From: Dryocosmus kuriphilus
Lineage: Eukaryota; Arthropoda; Insecta; Hymenoptera; Cynipidae
Reading direction: 5' to 3'
Length of the DNA stretch: 64,000 nucleotides
Assembly: GCA_038277395.1 (NCBI GenBank)
Contig: CM076193.1
Coordinates: forward strand, 171,098,711 to 171,162,710
A program made the position numbers and the translations under genes. Position 1 is the stretch's first letter. Each line of letters opens with the position of its first letter. Under the pieces are notes generated by a model. The model had not been told where the DNA came from and searched no databases. It saw only the letters and a list, made by a program, of their open reading frames with translations. Positions 1-10,078 of this stretch are shown in pieces.

Positions 1-165
1 AAAAACACTTCAAACATAAGTCAACAATCTACGCAAAATTTTATAATCTTTCAAACGCTTTTTAAAAAATATTTCTACCTCAATTTTTCACGGAGATAGA
101 CGTTTTAAAAGACGAGCGTCTCTTTAATACAATTTTTGTAGGTGGTCCCACAATTTTGATCGGTA

Positions 166-1249
166 GTGTACTTATCGATGTTTTCATTTTCCAGGACGTA
201 TAAGAAAGAAACGGAACAGAAGCCCCTCACTCAGGCTCTCTATGAGCAAGCTTGTGGCTTAATAAATGCAGGCTCTTCGATTCGACAGGCTGCCAAAGCC
301 ATTGGTTTTTCTAACACAGCGCTGAGGAAGAGGTTGAAAGAAGGAAAGGGAGGGTCCCAGCTAGGATGATTCAGGAAGGTGTTCTCGGTAGCTCAAGAAA
401 AAGACTTGGTGAGGCATTGTGTTGAACTGGACAAGAGATACTTTGGGTTGAGTTTGAAATCGTTGAGACATCTCTTGTACTCATATGCCAAAAAAAATAA
501 AATCCCGAGTCCATTTCCTGACTCTTCACAAATGGCGGGAAGAGACTTTACAAGGATGTTCGTGAAGCGAAACCGGTTGTCCTTAAAATAAGAACTCCAC
601 GGAAGAGCAGCATGGCGCGAACTATGAGATTCAACCGTGTTCAGCTTTCACGGTACTTTGAAAATTTGGATGGAGCCTTGCAAAAGCACAAATTTTTTTG
701 CCTGAGAGAATTTATAACATGGATGAGACGAGAGTACAGACTGTGCCAAATAAATTACCGAGGCATGTTGCTCCAACGGGTAAGAAAGAAGTCGCGAAAT
801 CTGTCTCAGCGGAACAAGGAAAAACTGTCACTGTGGTATGTGCTATGAGCTGTGTTGGGCATTTTGTCCCTCCATACTTCATCTACGCCAGGAAGCGAGA
901 AAACCGCCCATTGATCAAAGCAGGGCCTACTGGGTGTGACATAGCTTTAACGGATATTAGCTTAGCAGCAGTGAATTTCGCTAAGTCCCACAACATTCAT
1001 CTCCTGACCTTACCACCCCATAGCAGCCATAAGACTCAACCCTTGGACAGATGTTTCTTCAGACCATTCAAGGCATACTGCGATGCTGCTGCCAAAGAGC
1101 TCATCAATAAATTTAGCAGTTTAAACAAATGTAAAATTCGTGAATTCGCTAAATTTGTTGGCACAATTACCTCTTGTTGCCCTGCATTAAAGTATAATTG
1201 GGTGTGTACAGTAAAAGTTTCAACGAGAGAAATATTTAGCCCTACTTAA
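166..1249 (+). pseudogene. Decayed pogo/Tigger-type transposase (CENP-B-like HTH plus DDE_1)
   Basis: Pieces in order: a psq-type helix-turn-helix (166-369, with SIRQAAKAIGFSNTALRKRL), a CENP-B-type second HTH (379-591, ending MAGRDFTRMFVKR), a linker (612-700), and a DDE_1 core from about 698 with YNMDET and LPPHSSHKTQPLD. The family cuts and pastes DNA at TA sites. Breaks seen: an in-frame TGA at 367-369, a stop at 589-591, frame changes near 600 and 690, and loss of the segment that normally carries the second catalytic Asp (the hydrophobic-D-N-H motif) between about 925 and 960. It cannot be active. No terminal inverted repeats were found, so the element ends are unknown. Confidence 0.85.
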
Positions 1250-1506
1250 ATCGAATAACAATTATGATACTTTAATTACAATAAACAAAAACAACCCAGA
1301 TGCTTCACTCACAGGCTGGGGAGCTGTCTGTGAAGATAAAAAGGCGAACGGTTTTTGGTCAAAAACAGAAAAAAACGCATCACATTAATGATTTAGAATT
1401 GGAAGTTGCATTTCTTGGTTTAAATTGCTTTGCCGATAAATTGGCTCATGTAAATATCTTATTAAGAATTGATAACACTACCGCCATAAGTTATATCAAT
1501 AATCCT
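1248..1506 (+). pseudogene. DIRS/tyrosine-recombinase-type retroelement RNase H fragment
   Basis: The frame from about 1248 reads PDASLTGWGAVCEDKKANGF. After one extra A in the A-run near 1372 it continues in another frame as THHINDLELEVAFLGL and LLRIDNTTAISYINN. The DAS-x-TGWG, HIN-LEL and DNTTA-x-SYIN blocks are typical of the RNase H region after the reverse transcriptase in DIRS/PAT/Ngaro-like elements. The match stops exactly where a pure G run begins at 1507. A single frameshift and both-end truncation make it a fossil. The exact DIRS subgroup is inferred. Confidence 0.65.
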
Positions 1507-1574
1507 GGGGGGGGGGGGGGGGGGGGGGGGGGCTATTATCCCAATTTTCTTTTTTTTTTTGGGGGGGGGGGGGG

Positions 1575-1612
<38 letters not shown>

Positions 1613-1634
1613 GGGGGGGGGGGGGGGGGGGGGG

Positions 1635-1683
<49 letters not shown>
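1507..1683. repeat. Very long G homopolymer tracts
   Basis: G26 at 1507-1532 and a 123-bp G tract at 1561-1683 interrupted only by A (1577), T (1612) and A (1637). Between them are 28 bp ending in a T run. Such tracts could be real G-rich microsatellites with quadruplex potential, or an assembly or base-calling artefact. Two-colour Illumina chemistry reports missing signal as G. Confidence 0.9.
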
Positions 1684-1684
<1 letters not shown>

Positions 1685-1699
1685 ATTCAAAAATTTAAG

Positions 1700-1949
1700 T
1701 GTCACAACAAAACAAATTTGGCAAGGGTGCGAAGTGCGAGATATTTTTATCTTTGCATCATATGTAACATAGTCATAGAACTTCACCCCACTAGAGTGGG
1801 AGAAACATATATATATACGAACACTGGGGCCTCGGGCGCCAGTTCTGACCTTGTATTTGAAACTGTAACTATATTGAATAAAGGCTCGATATCTCGATAG
1901 AGATATCGCGCATTTTTAAAGACCTGATTAGGCCTTTTTAAGTATAACA
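1700..1949 (+). mobile_element. Probable solo or 5' LTR (250 bp) with adjoining primer-binding site
   Basis: The segment starts TGTCACAACA and ends TATAACA (TG...CA form), and has an AATAAA signal at about 1876 followed by a short stem-loop. Directly after it, at 1953, lies TGGCGATCCTGCCAGGAT, resembling the TGGCGA-type primer-binding sites downstream of insect BEL/Pao or Ty3/gypsy LTRs. The following 600 bp hold a short basic ORF (2182-2373) that could be the start of gag but has no recognisable domain. No second LTR copy is in the window. Confidence 0.5.
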
Positions 1950-1952
1950 AAT

Positions 1953-2530
1953 TGGCGATCCTGCCAGGATCCGTTTAGACACTTCGAAGGAAAGCATTCT
2001 CTACGGGGGAAAACAAACTCTGTAATTTCACGAGGAATTGAACTCCGGACTGTACAACGGGCAGCCCGAAAACACCGATTTGCAATTATCACTATCGAAA
2101 TTAGCGTTCGAATTGTAGTAAGGTCTATTCTACGTAGGATAGTGATAACAAAACTCAAAGCAACAAAATTGTACGAGGCCCGTGATCAGGCGGAAGAGGC
2201 ACCTGCCTAACAACGAGAAACCGGTGGAGGCAGCCACGCCCGACCCAGAGGAAATCAACGGTAGCAGCTTGGAGATACGTCACCAGTCGAATCAAGAATC
2301 CAGACAGCAAGCAGGAACTCCACGGACATCCAGCCGACTGTCGATGGACAAGATTTACCGTAAGAAATTTTAGAAAGTAAGATTGAAACAGCAAAGAGTA
2401 TAAATCCTTTTTGTGGTCCGAGGAGGGTAACAAACCTGAAATCTCACGCATTTCTTGTTTGGTGAGGTTAAGTTTTGCTGTTTCACGTAGGGTATACTCC
2501 TGGTGCTCCAGAGCACCGCCCTTCGTCAAA
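1953..2530 (+). mobile_element. LTR-element leader and possible gag start
   Basis: This follows the putative primer-binding site. A 63-codon ORF (2182-2373) begins MIRRKRHLPNN and is rich in charged and polar residues. No zinc knuckle or capsid motif is visible and the sequence stops resembling coding DNA by about 2530. Assignment rests only on position next to the LTR-like segment. Confidence 0.3.
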
Positions 2531-2823
2531 AATATAAACGGTTACTCTAAAATCGTCGGATTGTAGTAGAACGATACGACGCATTTTATTGTATTAAAGG
2601 ACTAAAGTCCAAACTGAACACAATTGTTACGCGTTAAACACACCCCACAAAAATTAAGAAATAAGTACACGCACACAAACATACACACATAGCCACACAT
2701 ACATCCGGACAATTAATAAGAGTGTTGTATTACACATTTATAAACTGAAGAAAGTTTGCTTAAACCATTTTAAAAATATTTGAAAATGTAATGACTACAA
2801 AGCTTCCTCTATGAGGAAGCAAA
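2531..2823. other. Intergenic AT-rich stretch, nothing recognised
   Basis: AT-rich sequence without a convincing ORF. A short hairpin (GCTTCCTCT/ATGAGGAAGC, 2801-2820) lies just before the inverted-repeat element that follows. Confidence 0.6.
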
Positions 2824-3367
2824 ATGATGATAAATTGCACGTAAATATATAAAATTACGTCAATTTTGACCTAGGGCAGGAAAAAAATTATTAGACATAT
2901 ATTTGTAAATAAAATTTTATTTTCTTTGAGTTCCAAAGACTCACTCATATCTCACTAAACATTTATTTTAAAAAGATATATGTATGGGAATCAATTAAAA
3001 AGAATGAATTATAATGATTTTACTGTTGATCATGTATTTTTTGAACATTAATACAGCTATATAACCTACAAAATACGTATATAAAATGAAATAAAAAATA
3101 AAATTCGTGTATTATTAATTTCTGTATATTGTTTTTAACTACAATAAAAATTTGTATATAAAATTTTTTAAATATTTTAAAATCTTTTATGATATTTATA
3201 AAGTGTATTAATTAAAACAACGTTCAGTGAGATATGAGTTAGTCATTTTAACGCAAAGAAAACAAAATTTTAGTTACAAAAAATATGTCTAATAATTTTT
3301 TTTCCTGACCTACATGAAAATGTGTGCAATTTTATATATTCACGTGTAATTAATAAGCATCATTTAT
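2824..3367. mobile_element. Foldback MITE with ~140-bp inverted arms
   Basis: Left arm about 2824-2960 and right arm about 3222-3367 are imperfect reverse complements. Shared blocks include CAGGAAAAAAATTATTAGACATA, AAAATTTTATTTTCTTTG and CTCATATCTCACTAAAC, with a ~260-bp AT-rich centre. There is no ORF. The class is unknown because no clear target duplication was found. Confidence 0.75.
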
Positions 3368-5109
3368 ATTTAATGGAGAAAATGCATTTAATTCTCATTT
3401 TGAATTGTGCGCCTTTTACGACTAATGAGCGCGCTACCTCCACGCAAGCGCAGAAGACTAAAGAGCCACTGAGCCGTCCATTTTTGTTCGGAACTGCACA
3501 TGTTGAGCACGTGTCGCTCGTGTTACGTGCAAACTAAGCGGCACAAGGATTCTAAAGTAGAAAGAAAAGGGAAGCGAATTAATTCTAAACTCTGGAATCA
3601 TATCTATTTTGAGTCGAAATAATTCGTTTCCTGGATATGACACCACGCTTGCAACATAACTGGGGTGATCGTGCGTTAGACTGATGAGTCGGCACTTGAA
3701 AATGATGAATTAAGGCGATTGGAATAGGTAAGACTTGTAAACCGTAGAGGTACCTTTACACCAAGCGAGCATTGTTCGCGAACGCCGTTTGCGAGCATTC
3801 ACGAACAGGAGGCTCGCTCGCTCGGTGTCGAAACAAAGCTAGCGTGAAACACAACACTCGCGTATAGAATGACACACACATACCATTACGTTACGAGAGG
3901 CACCGAGATAACACAAAGGGCGAGACGCAAGAGGATGCTTCGCGTAAATGACCATGTCGGTGAAACCCAATTCCTTTCCTGGCTTGTCCAGCCGTTCTAT
4001 ATTCGATGATCTCTCACAGGTACCCTGCTCAGCCGTTTCCTCCCCTGTTGAACTACCCTTCGGAACGAGAAGACTTGATACGGGCATAACCTCCATGAAA
4101 ATAAACAGATTTTCATGGGACAAGGGGCAGATTCATAGTCGAACAATTTCGAATAGATTGGGTGTCACATAATATAAATTTGCACGGAAAAATTGAAAGG
4201 TGAGACCCGCAGAAATTATTCATGAAATAAAAACTAGATTAAATTTCAAAATCAATTATTTCATGAGAGTAAAATACTGCAAACCAAGACCTCAGCGGAA
4301 TTTAGTTCGAGTGAAATGCCATTCGCCAACAGGGAGCAAATAGCTGCTGAAAAGTGCAAGTTTTGAGCGGTTAAGCCAAAGTCCAATGTTTCCCAAATTA
4401 TTTGCGAAGACAAAACTAGCATAGTAATCAAAATTACTCACCTCAAACCATCGACACGGAGTGCACAAAAGCATCCTTCGGAAAATCAAAAAAAGGCAGT
4501 CGTACGAGCTACTTGTGGCGAGCAAGTAGTATTTCCGAAGATCCTCTGTGAATTCGAGATGCGTGCCCGCCCGTCGAGTTGGTAACCACGGTGCCTCGCG
4601 TAACCCATACTGTTAAGTCATAACAGCGGTACCGTATGAACATAGTTGGAAATTTGAATCTTCCCGCGCGTAAGCATGAACGGTGTGAAGGAGAGAGAGA
4701 GAATGAGAGCATGAAACTTGCGTTGGCGAACACTCAGTCGTGTATCCTCGATCTGAACGGTCTCGTGCAGAACTCTGTCGCGTCCGGTCGCCGATTCGGC
4801 AAATCTATCTATATCCATCTCGATCCTCGATACCCGCGGGCTATTACCGGGATTCGCAACATCCTCGGTACCCTCGGGCTTTTATCGAGCGAAAATCTAT
4901 CAATCTAAATCAAACCGACCGCGAGTGTACGATGCCAACGTGAGTTCGCCGCGTGCTTGTGTGTCTTCAGTGTATTCCGATCTCTTGTTTTGATTCCTTA
5001 AAATAAATCTGAGTTTCTTGTGCTTTTTCAGCTTTTCCCCATAAATAGGTGTTAATTCATTTCCAAAAAACCTTAAATTGAATTCCTGGATAAAATCAGA
5101 GTCGCGAGT
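3368..5109. other. Unannotated stretch with no supported gene
   Basis: Only short ORFs (for example 3948-4172 and 4636-4908) without recognisable domains. 3759-3832 forms an imperfect hairpin with CACCAAGCGAGC opposite GCTCGCTCGGTG. The GC content of 4600-4950 is higher than its surroundings, and CCAAC/GTGAGT at about 4936 resembles a splice donor, so an exon or 5' UTR is possible but not demonstrable. Confidence 0.5.
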
Positions 5110-5446
5110 CTAAACCGTGAAATACACGCCCTGTTGGCTGGCCGGCGGCCAGCCAGCCATCACAAACTTCGTGTGAACACGACACATTTTCCGCTTTCGG
5201 AAAATGTGGAAAGTTTGTTCAATGGCGGTACATTTGAAATTGTGAATATATAAAGTAAATAATTGTAATGTTTATATCAGTAGATTGTTATTAAAAATAA
5301 ATTTCTGATACATGTAGTCTGTGTAGAAAAATTATACTGCGAAATTAATCATTAAGAAATTATATTTATCAGTACGGTATATAATCGCAAAGCATCTGCA
5401 AAACGATTGTGGCTGCGGTTCTGTTGTCGGCAGAGTGTTGTGTGTT
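5110..5446 (+). repeat. Left terminal inverted repeat of the Harbinger element
   Basis: Reverse complement of 9743-10078 with only a few differences over ~337 bp. It has two internal hairpins (about 5139-5158 and 5183-5208) that may be transposase-binding or structural sites. The right-hand copy also preserves both, which dates the two arms as equally old. Confidence 0.9.
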
Positions 5447-5720
5447 GATTCAGCATTCTACTTTCAGTAAATAAAGTAACATTGTGCATGTGAGTAAAAA
5501 TGGCATTAATTAATAAACACAAATAAAATAAAACAGAAAAAAGATATATTTAGGCACATATTTTAAGATATTTTCACTTATATCGCTTATATCTGAAAGA
5601 TAACCTCAAACGTTCATACACTTCTTTTGAATGCATGCTATTTATATAATTATAATGGTCACATTTTACGGATTTTTGTCTCAGAGAAATTAATTTTTTA
5701 TTATTTTTTAGAACGCCAAC

Positions 5721-7151
5721 ATGAGTAAACAGCACACAATACGCTGCGGACAACAGAAACCATCCGTCGGAAGCGTAACATCTGTCAAATTTAATATAGT
5801 AAATGACAATATCGATCACGAAAATTCTTTCGAAGAGTTAGAATACCTTGATCATGAAGATGACGAGGTAAGTGATACCTACTTATTAATATTACAAATA
5901 TTAAGGGATAATTAATTTTATATAAGTAATATTTTTATTTATTTTTCAGTTACTCACTCAATCGCCTTCGAATTTTCAACCAACGAAACATAAAGAAAAG
6001 ACTCTACGATCATCAAAACATGAACGACGGCTCGATGAAAACGAAAGTAATGTGACGATAGGCGATAATACCCGTGATAATACTTATCAGCATATAATGG
6101 GTGACGAGGAGGAGGAGGGGGAGATACCGCCGGGAAGAGAAGTTTATAATGCAGAGACTGCAGTAGAGGTGGACGAGAACGGAGTGGCATACGTAAGCGA
6201 GTACAACTGTATTATGCTAATTGAGATGGTGCAGGCAAACCCGTGTCTTTGGAATTATCGCTTGCCAGTCGGTCAAAGAAATCAGTATGCGACCTCTTCG
6301 GCATGGGCCAAAGTTGCTGAACACTTTCCAGGTAAAATTTTTAATTTAAATGGTTGAAATTAATTTATGTAACATATGTTTCTTAAAAGATAATTTGAAT
6401 TATAGGCTGGTCTCCTCAAATGGCACGGCAGCAGTTTGCCAACCTGAAGCAAACTTTCGTACGTCATAACGCGATGGGAAGGAGTGGATCAGCAGGGAAT
6501 AGTAATAAGAGAAAATCGTGGCCCTATGATACATATTTTACATTCCTCAAGGATACTTTGTCAAAGGAAGCGTAAGCGTATACTTTTAAAATACTAATAA
6601 TTAATTAAATGTATAGTATAAATAGTACGTTTTATATTAGAAAGTTGTTTAATTTCAGAACTATTACGAATGCTCCTCAACGGAAACCGAAACCTGTGCA
6701 GTCGGAGAATGACGACGAAGTTATGATCGACCAACCTTCGAAAATGGGCTTTGTGCAGACAAATTCCATCATCAAACAACAAGTCCCATTTTCGCGTATG
6801 TTTTTCCTTTTGTAGATCGCAAGTAGAAAACTGTTTTTTCATTACAAAAGAATATAATTTTGTATATTGTTTTTTCTAGAAAAGAATAAGAGAAAGAACA
6901 TGGACGAGGTGGACAGGTTGATTTTAGAAAACATCCAAAACAGAGAAAGAGGAAGATCGCGACCAGGACCAACCATGAATCAGTATGATCAGTGGGGATT
7001 GCGGCTCAGTAAAGAGTTGCACGACTTTGAGGATTCAGCTGATAGGATCGAAATACAGGCCTATATAACATCTTACATCGCTCAAAGGAAAATAAGAGCA
7101 ATCAGGGCTACTCCTACAGTGGGTCGAGATTTTTCCAACAGTTCTCATTGA
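5721..7151 (+). CDS. MADF-BESS protein, five exons, intact (Harbinger accessory DNA-binding protein)
   Basis: Exons 5721-5867, 5950-6331, 6406-6571, 6659-6795 and 6880-7151 are joined by GT-AG introns (GTAAGTG, GTAAAAT, GTAAGCG, GTATGT donors). All phases agree and give 367 residues with no stop. An acidic N-terminus leads into a MADF (Myb/SANT-like) domain at roughly residues 105-185, including MVQANPCLWNYRLPVGQ and WAKVAEHFPG and closing at YDTYFTFLKD. A C-terminal BESS-like motif has YDQWGLRLSKELHDF and SYIAQRKIRAI. In PIF/Harbinger elements such a protein accompanies the transposase to the nucleus and the DNA ends. Here it outlived its transposase. An acceptor-like TTTTTTAG at about 5711 suggests a noncoding leader exon starting in the terminal repeat. 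Confidence 0.85.
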
Positions 7152-7524
7152 TGACAGTCTTTCATAAAAATACATACTGTCACATCATTTTTAGAATTCT
7201 GAATTTCTGCAAATTTAAATTCCGAAAATTTTAATTGGACAAAATCATTCTTTTAATTTTGCCCATAACCGTCGCTCTACTTCAAGTACAACCAACACAG
7301 AAACAGCGGACACAAATTCTGTACATTGAGTCACAAACAGCTAGCAAGTTCAGGCTGTGTTGATGTTTGTAGTTAAGTTTGCAGAACCACTGTGTGCCTC
7401 AGCCTAAAAAAAAATTTTATATTATATTTTAATATTTTGATATTTATCACTTATTTTACTTTAACTGTAATTGCAGAAACTTAAGTTTAACTACTGAACA
7501 AACGAAATGTATCATTCCATGTCC

Positions 7525-7526
<2 letters not shown>
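7152..7526. other. 3' region of the MADF-BESS gene
   Basis: Downstream of the stop. A short open stretch (about 7263-7329, RRSTSSTTNTETADTNSVH in frame) may be a relic C-terminal coding segment. There is no other feature. Confidence 0.4.

Positions 7527-7588
<62 letters not shown>
7527..7588. repeat. (TA)n microsatellite
   Basis: About 62 bp of alternating TA directly adjoining the left end of the Ginger-like insertion. A shorter TA stretch (8518-8526) remains on its right side, so the element entered a TA repeat. Confidence 0.95.
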
Positions 7589-7592
<4 letters not shown>

Positions 7593-7890
7593 GTAGGCGA
7601 ATAGAAGAATCCGGCGTTTCATGAAACGCCGGCGAGTAGAGTAATGACCCTCATAAAGTAGCCGTTCTTCTATTCGACTAGGCGTTTCATGAAACGCCGG
7701 CGAATAGAAGAACATTTTACATGCGACCGCTCATTCTTCTATTCGCCTAGACGTTCTATAAAATGCCGGCGAATAGAAGATTAAATTTATGATTTGTTGA
7801 TTATTTATAAATGACACGTACCGAGGATAACATTTCAGTCTATTCGAATTTTCGCTTGAGTTCGAGTGCGTGCATCGATAACGTTTACAA

Positions 7891-8088
7891 ATGGCTAGTG
7901 TAAATCGTGTAGAATTCGACGAGAAATTGCTGGAAATGTTCCGCAATCAGAAAGGAAATCGCGGCATTTGGGACAAACAACAGGTGGAAAAAGTGAAACA
8001 AATTTTGCAAGAAGATCCGCCTGGAGTAAAAAGTCGTTGCTATTACTATTTTAGCAAACAGTATGAGCCAAGGTTACTAAAAATGTAA
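7891..8088 (+). pseudogene. Residual N-terminus of a KRBA2/Ginger-like integrase
   Basis: The 65-residue ORF with GIWDKQQVEKVKQILQE and SRCYYYFSKQYEP resembles the N-terminal segment found before the integrase core in KRBA2-like/Ginger proteins. It ends at a TAA where sequence of a different frame begins. The Cys-rich tail (8085-8203) follows immediately, so an internal deletion removed the zinc-binding and DDE integrase core. As it stands it would make a 65-residue peptide with no catalytic part. Confidence 0.5.
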
Positions 8089-8203
8089 TTGCAAATCAGG
8101 TGATAAGCCATGTAGTAGTAATCGTTGTAAATGTTTTAAAAATGGAGTAAAGTGCAACTCTCGTTGCCATCAGTCTTCTACTTGTTGCAATAAATTAATG
8201 TAA
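8085..8203 (+). pseudogene. Cys-rich C-terminal tail of a KRBA2/Ginger-like integrase
   Basis: Read from 8085 this gives 38 residues with eleven Cys, including RCKCFKNGVKCNSRCH and STCCNK, then a stop. This CXC-like tail is characteristic of the C-terminus of KRBA2/SCAND3-like integrase proteins. It has no start codon of its own and lies in another frame from the preceding ORF, so it is a deletion remnant. Confidence 0.55.
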
Positions 8204-8692
8204 ATATATTTGATGTAATTTTGACTTAGCTTAAATATATTTAATAATGTAAATATACAATAATAACTAGCGTAAAATAATGCAATGTTATTTTTCTAAA
8301 CGCCTAAAAGTAGAACCCGGCATTTTATAGAACGTCTAGGCGAATAGAAGAATGAGCGGTCGCAGGTAAAATGTTCTTCTATTCGCCGGCGTTTCATGAA
8401 ACGTCTAGTCGAATAGAAGAACGGCTACTTTATGAGGGTCATTACTCTATTCGCCGGCGTTTCATGAAACGACTAGGCGTTTCATGAAACGCCGGATTCT
8501 TCTATTCGCCTACGACATATATATATAATTCAATAAAATACAAATTTTAATATTTCATTTATATAAGAAATATAATTGGACAGCTACAAAATATTGATTT
8601 GTAATATTTATTGAATAAAAGGTACAGGTGAAATTTTACGTTAGAATTTAACTTCAATAGACTTCATTGAAAATATTTGTCACAATATTTAC

Positions 8693-8849
8693 CTCAATGT
8701 TACAATTAATTTTTCTGACGGACTAATGACATCAGTTCTTGTGGGAGCACTCACTAATCTTGGACCTACCAGTGACAGGAGATTCTCATACTGAGCCACA
8801 GTCATTCGCACATAGTCCCTAAACATTAGTGGATCAACATGGCCATTTC
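8693..8849 (-). pseudogene. Harbinger transposase exon 2 (N-terminal region)
   Basis: Minus-strand exon between acceptor CTATAAG (8850) and donor GTAAAT (8692). It encodes DPLMFRDYVRMTVAQYENLL and then SPSEKLIVTLR, the conserved segment just before the DDE_Tnp_4 catalytic domain in PIF/Harbinger (ALP1/HARBI1-like) transposases. It splices in phase from 9105. Everything after it (the catalytic core) is missing, so the transposase is dead. Confidence 0.8.
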
Positions 8850-8943
8850 CTTATAGAAAGTTTCATGAGCTCCTACACAATACAGATATTTTACGAGTTT
8901 TACCAAAATTATTTTTATGCAACATATAGTATAGGTGTACTAA

Positions 8944-8946
<3 letters not shown>

Positions 8947-9021
<75 letters not shown>
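8947..9021. repeat. (TA)n microsatellite
   Basis: About 75 bp of TA in the intron between the two remaining transposase exons. Confidence 0.95.
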
Positions 9022-9023
<2 letters not shown>

Positions 9024-9104
9024 CAGTTTCTTTTGCAAACCGTTAAATATATATACACAAATATAACATTTCATTTGAATAAATAAATGAAGTTGCAACT
9101 TTAC

Positions 9105-9255
9105 CTAGTTCTTTTCGTCGCTTCCACAAGGGATGGACCCAACACCTCCTCTCAGCTCGACGTTGCTTAGTTCGTCTGCGCAAAACATACATCATGAGTA
9201 AATCATCAAGATCATCATCGGAGGACGAGGAGAACTGATCTGCTGATTCAGGCAT
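9105..9255 (-). pseudogene. Harbinger transposase exon 1
   Basis: Starts MPESADQF, with an acidic Ser/Asp run and then LRRRTKQRRAERRCWVHPLW, the basic-W-V-P signature at the start of PIF/Harbinger transposases. The donor GTAAAG at 9104 leaves phase 1, which matches the exon at 8849. The start is the only ATG of the frame. The gene is convergent with the MADF-BESS gene, the usual layout for these elements. It is truncated because no catalytic exon follows. Confidence 0.8.
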
Positions 9256-9742
9256 TTCTGCAACGTCCTACAAAATAATTACAATACTTATTATCAATAC
9301 CGCATAAGTATTATACATACGTCATGATTATATATACATTCCACAATAAATATATTCCACAGTAAAATACATATCCCACACAAATAATATCAACATAAAT
9401 AATTCAGTTTGCTTACCCCATCAGTATGTTGCCTGTTCATGGTGGTGCGTGTGTTCTGCGAAACATAAAATAAAAATTAATTTCACTGGTATAAATTATT
9501 CGTAAAATATGACTATTATTTATGTAAACAGCATACACAGAGTCAAAAGTCTAAAATCATTTGAGGTTATCTGTCAGATTAAGTGTACATATATTGTACA
9601 CTTAATCCTTGATCATTACATTATATTATGTTTGTTCTTTTTTACAATTAATAAAATTATTTATGTCATTATTTCTCACCTTCACAATGTTGACACTTAT
9701 TTTTTTAAGCTGATGATGCGAATTTTATGTTGATAAACAAAA

Positions 9743-10078
9743 ACACACAACACTCTGCCGACAACAGAACGGCAGCCACAATCGTTTTGCAGATGCTTTG
9801 CGATTATATACCGTACTGATAAATATAATTTCTTAATGATTAATTACGCAGTATAATTTTTCTACACAGACTACATGTACCAGAAATTTATTTTTAATAA
9901 CAATCTACTGATATAAACATTACAATTATTTACTTTATATATTCACAATTTCAAATGTACCGCCATTGAACAAACTTTCCACATTTTCCGAAAGCGGAAA
10001 ATGTGTCGTGTTCACACGAAGTTTGTGTTGGCTGGCTGGCCGCCGGCCAGCCAACAGGGCGTGTATTTCACGCTTTAG
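9743..10078 (-). repeat. Right terminal inverted repeat of the Harbinger element
   Basis: Mate of 5110-5446. It ends CACGCTTTAG. The arm contains no ORF. The minus-strand transposase gene starts about 490 bp inside it. Confidence 0.9.

Larger units (their letters stand above)
7589..8517. mobile_element. Nonautonomous Ginger-like element with palindrome-rich terminal inverted repeats
   Basis: The termini are TGTCGTAGGCG and CGCCTACGACA. Arms are 7589-7771 and 8318-8517. Each arm is built from repeats of CGAATAGAAGAA and of the 18-bp perfect palindrome GGCGTTTCATGAAACGCC. The right arm has one more palindrome unit than the left. The flanks are TA repeats, compatible with a 4-bp TATA duplication. 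TGT-type ends and the enclosed ORF (N-terminus and Cys-rich tail like KRBA2/Ginger integrases) support a Ginger-type origin. That assignment is from family knowledge, not a search. Confidence 0.75.
5110..10078. mobile_element. PIF/Harbinger-type DNA transposon with 337-bp terminal inverted repeats
   Basis: 5110-5446 and 9743-10078 are near-perfect reverse complements. The arms contain a GGCTGGCCGGCGGCCAGCC palindrome and a CACATTTTCCG/CGGAAAATGTG hairpin. Inside lie two convergent genes typical of PIF/Harbinger elements: a plus-strand MADF-BESS DNA-binding partner (5721-7151) and a minus-strand transposase of which only the first two exons remain (9255-8693). A Ginger-like element (7589-8517) and two (TA)n tracts occupy the place where the catalytic exons should be. 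The 3-bp target duplication could not be fixed because the outermost bases (CTAAA/TTTAG) are also complementary. Confidence 0.88.

Noticed and set aside
1496..1900. Poly-Gly and poly-Pro ORFs across the G runs
   Set aside because: Direct translation of homopolymer G/C; no protein-like flank.
4618..4943. Overlapping ORFs in three frames (4618-4818, 4636-4908, 4740-4943)
   Set aside because: None has a domain. The GC-richer composition alone does not decide which, if any, is coding.
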